Shown: one piece after another, positions 62,866-64,000 of the stretch
Numbering within the stretch: position 1 is the first letter of the stretch
How the letters are laid out: each line of letters starts with the position of its first letter
Position numbers and translations under genes: made by a program
NCBI GenBank assembly: GCA_020310875.1
Contig: CM035422.1
Span: 50,563,607-50,627,606 of the forward strand
Source: Ceratopteris richardii
Lineage: Eukaryota > Streptophyta > Polypodiopsida > Polypodiales > Pteridaceae
DNA: 64,000 bases
Direction: 5' to 3'
The notes under the pieces: generated by a model
Database searches by the model: none
The model's input: the letters and a program-made list of their open reading frames with translations, nothing else
What the model was told of the DNA's origin: nothing

Positions 62866-64000
62866 CTAGGATTGGTCACTAGAGCCTGCACTATGAATCG
62901 ATTGATCGTCTTCCTCTTTATGGACTTGATTCCATTGCAGAGGTGGTACATCTTGATATGCATACGTATGTAGGTTGATCCTAGTGGTGACTCCAGCGTG
63001 TTGTAGGTACACTACATCCTTTCCCCAATCTTGTACTACCTTTAGCTGTCTCATGAATGGCCTTCCCAAGATCATCTCATAGTTGCTCGGCCTTTCAAAG
63101 TGACAAATTGCTAAGGTATGCTCGAATTCCACTCCGCACGTAGTGAAGACTACTCGTTCCAACAATCCTAAGGGTCTTTCTGTATGTCCATCGGCCATCT
63201 GAATTTTCATACGTGTTGGTCTCAATGCTGGTTTTCCCCATTTCTCCCAAATTTCTTTGGTAGCAATGCCTACACCAGCTCCTGAATCTAATATGGCTTT
63301 GGTCGTGTAACCCTTGTAAGTGATTGGTAGACATGTATTTCCTTCATCTCCTTCACTAAAATCTCCTACTTTATCCACTGGAATTCTCACCGTTTTCACT
63401 TCGTCATCTACCTCCTTCTTTGCCTCCTTGACTTCCCACTGATTGATCAATTTTTCCTTTAGATGTGGTTTTACCTTTAGCAATTCTTCGAATGTTAAGG
63501 TACATGGGATTTTCACTTCCCTAAGGCGTTGTATGATTTCCGATGTTTGAACTGATGGATTCGTTTCCCGTCTTTGTATTGATGGAATGCGATACAATTC
63601 TGAGTTGTGCTCGTATTCCCCGGTGTAATTAGGTAACTCCTTTACATCGTCTTCGGCTTCTTTGTCACTTGCATCCATTGGAAAAATTTCTTCTGAATTA
63701 AGCTCAGGTATTGAATCCTCTATTTCGTTTTCTGCTTTCAGTTCTTCAAAGGGCGGTTCCATTCCCTCTACTTTTTTCCACTTGTCCTCTTGAACGCTCG
63801 CCCATAAATCCTTAGTCCAGTCTCCTTCTGTTTCAGGGACTATGGATCCTTCCTTTCTTTCAACACCAATTTCATTATCCAGAGGTCTATTTACGTTAGG
63901 CTTTTTCTGATTATTTAGACACTCTTGGAATCTATCTTCGCAAATTCGGTTGTTTGGTAATGGTGATGTGGGTTTTTCTAATGTTTGTTGGGCAACTTCT
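62866..64000 (-). CDS. Gypsy F gag-protease, C-terminal part (runs off the window)
   Basis: The frame is open to the window edge at 64000, so the Met at 63762 is internal. It contains the acidic linker and QEDKWKKVEG (B has QEDKWDNES). The first protease has ILDSGAGVGIAT, QMADGHTERPLGLL and MILGRPFM. It ends at TAG (62866-62868), in frame with MNEDTHLW of the pol frame. B has Trp at this codon (GSSWMHEDTHLW). It is therefore best read as one gag-pro-pol frame with one nonsense change. Confidence 0.9.
   Translation of the reverse strand, partial: EVAQQTLEKPTSPLPNNRICEDRFQECLNNQKKPNVNRPLDNEIGVERKEGSIVPETEGDWTKDLWASVQEDKWKKVEGMEPPFEELKAENEIEDSIPELNSEEIFPMDASDKEAEDDVKELPNYTGEYEHNSELYRIPSIQRRETNPSVQTSEIIQRLREVKIPCTLTFEELLKVKPHLKEKLINQWEVKEAKKEVDDEVKTVRIPVDKVGDFSEGDEGNTCLPITYKGYTTKAILDSGAGVGIATKEIWEKWGKPALRPTRMKIQMADGHTERPLGLLERVVFTTCGVEFEHTLAICHFERPSNYEMILGRPFMRQLKVVQDWGKDVVYLQHAGVTTRINLHTYAYQDVPPLQWNQVHKEEDDQSIHSAGSSDQS

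Noticed and set aside
62866..62868. Programmed TAG read-through between gag-pro and pol in F
   Set aside because: B and A have Trp at the same codon and one continuous frame there, so a nonsense mutation is simpler.

Overview
This window is a pile of plant LTR retrotransposons. I found no host gene, rRNA, tRNA or non-LTR element. The polyproteins are Ty3/gypsy and Ty1/copia types. The primer binding sites match the 3' end of plant tRNA-Asp (gypsy) and initiator tRNA-Met (copia). This points to a large, repeat-rich land-plant genome. A gymnosperm or fern-like genome is plausible, but nothing here fixes the species.

Layout. (1) 1-3275: 5' fragment (leader and gag) of a gypsy element on the minus strand (C). 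(2) 3276-43427: a four-level nest, each level supported by target site duplications (TSDs). The old gypsy element A (minus) was entered by copia element H (minus, 3702-34691). H was entered in its 5' LTR by copia element D (plus, 11063-34672, TSD TCATA). D was entered between its protease and integrase by gypsy element B (minus, 13800-30798, TSD AAGGC). A separate solo LTR (8254-9693, TSD GAGAT) sits in the gag of H. (3) 43428-50627: fragments of three more copia elements (I, K, E). I is interrupted by a solo LTR of the H family (TSD CCATA). (4) 50628-53580: a gag fragment (M) of a related gypsy element, abutting the 3' LTR and the last ORF3 codons of another one (G). (5) 53581-64000: the 3' LTR remnant, ORF3, pol and part of gag-pro of a further gypsy element (F, minus) that runs off the right edge.

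The most interesting content is the gypsy lineage represented by B (complete, 17.0 kb) and F (diverged, partial). It has a long gag-pro-RT-RNase H-integrase polyprotein with two tandem integrase-type H2C2 zinc domains. A second retropepsin-like domain follows the integrase. The polyprotein tail carries five W-x-x-K motifs in the same order in both elements. A separate 1,200-1,475-residue coiled-coil protein (ORF3) runs through the polypurine tract into the 3' LTR. The 5' leader holds an array of near-palindromic ATCGCGAT sites, and a conserved hairpin lies directly before the polypurine tract. B has two LTRs that differ at one of 665 positions, so it is very young, but one TAG codon splits its pol.
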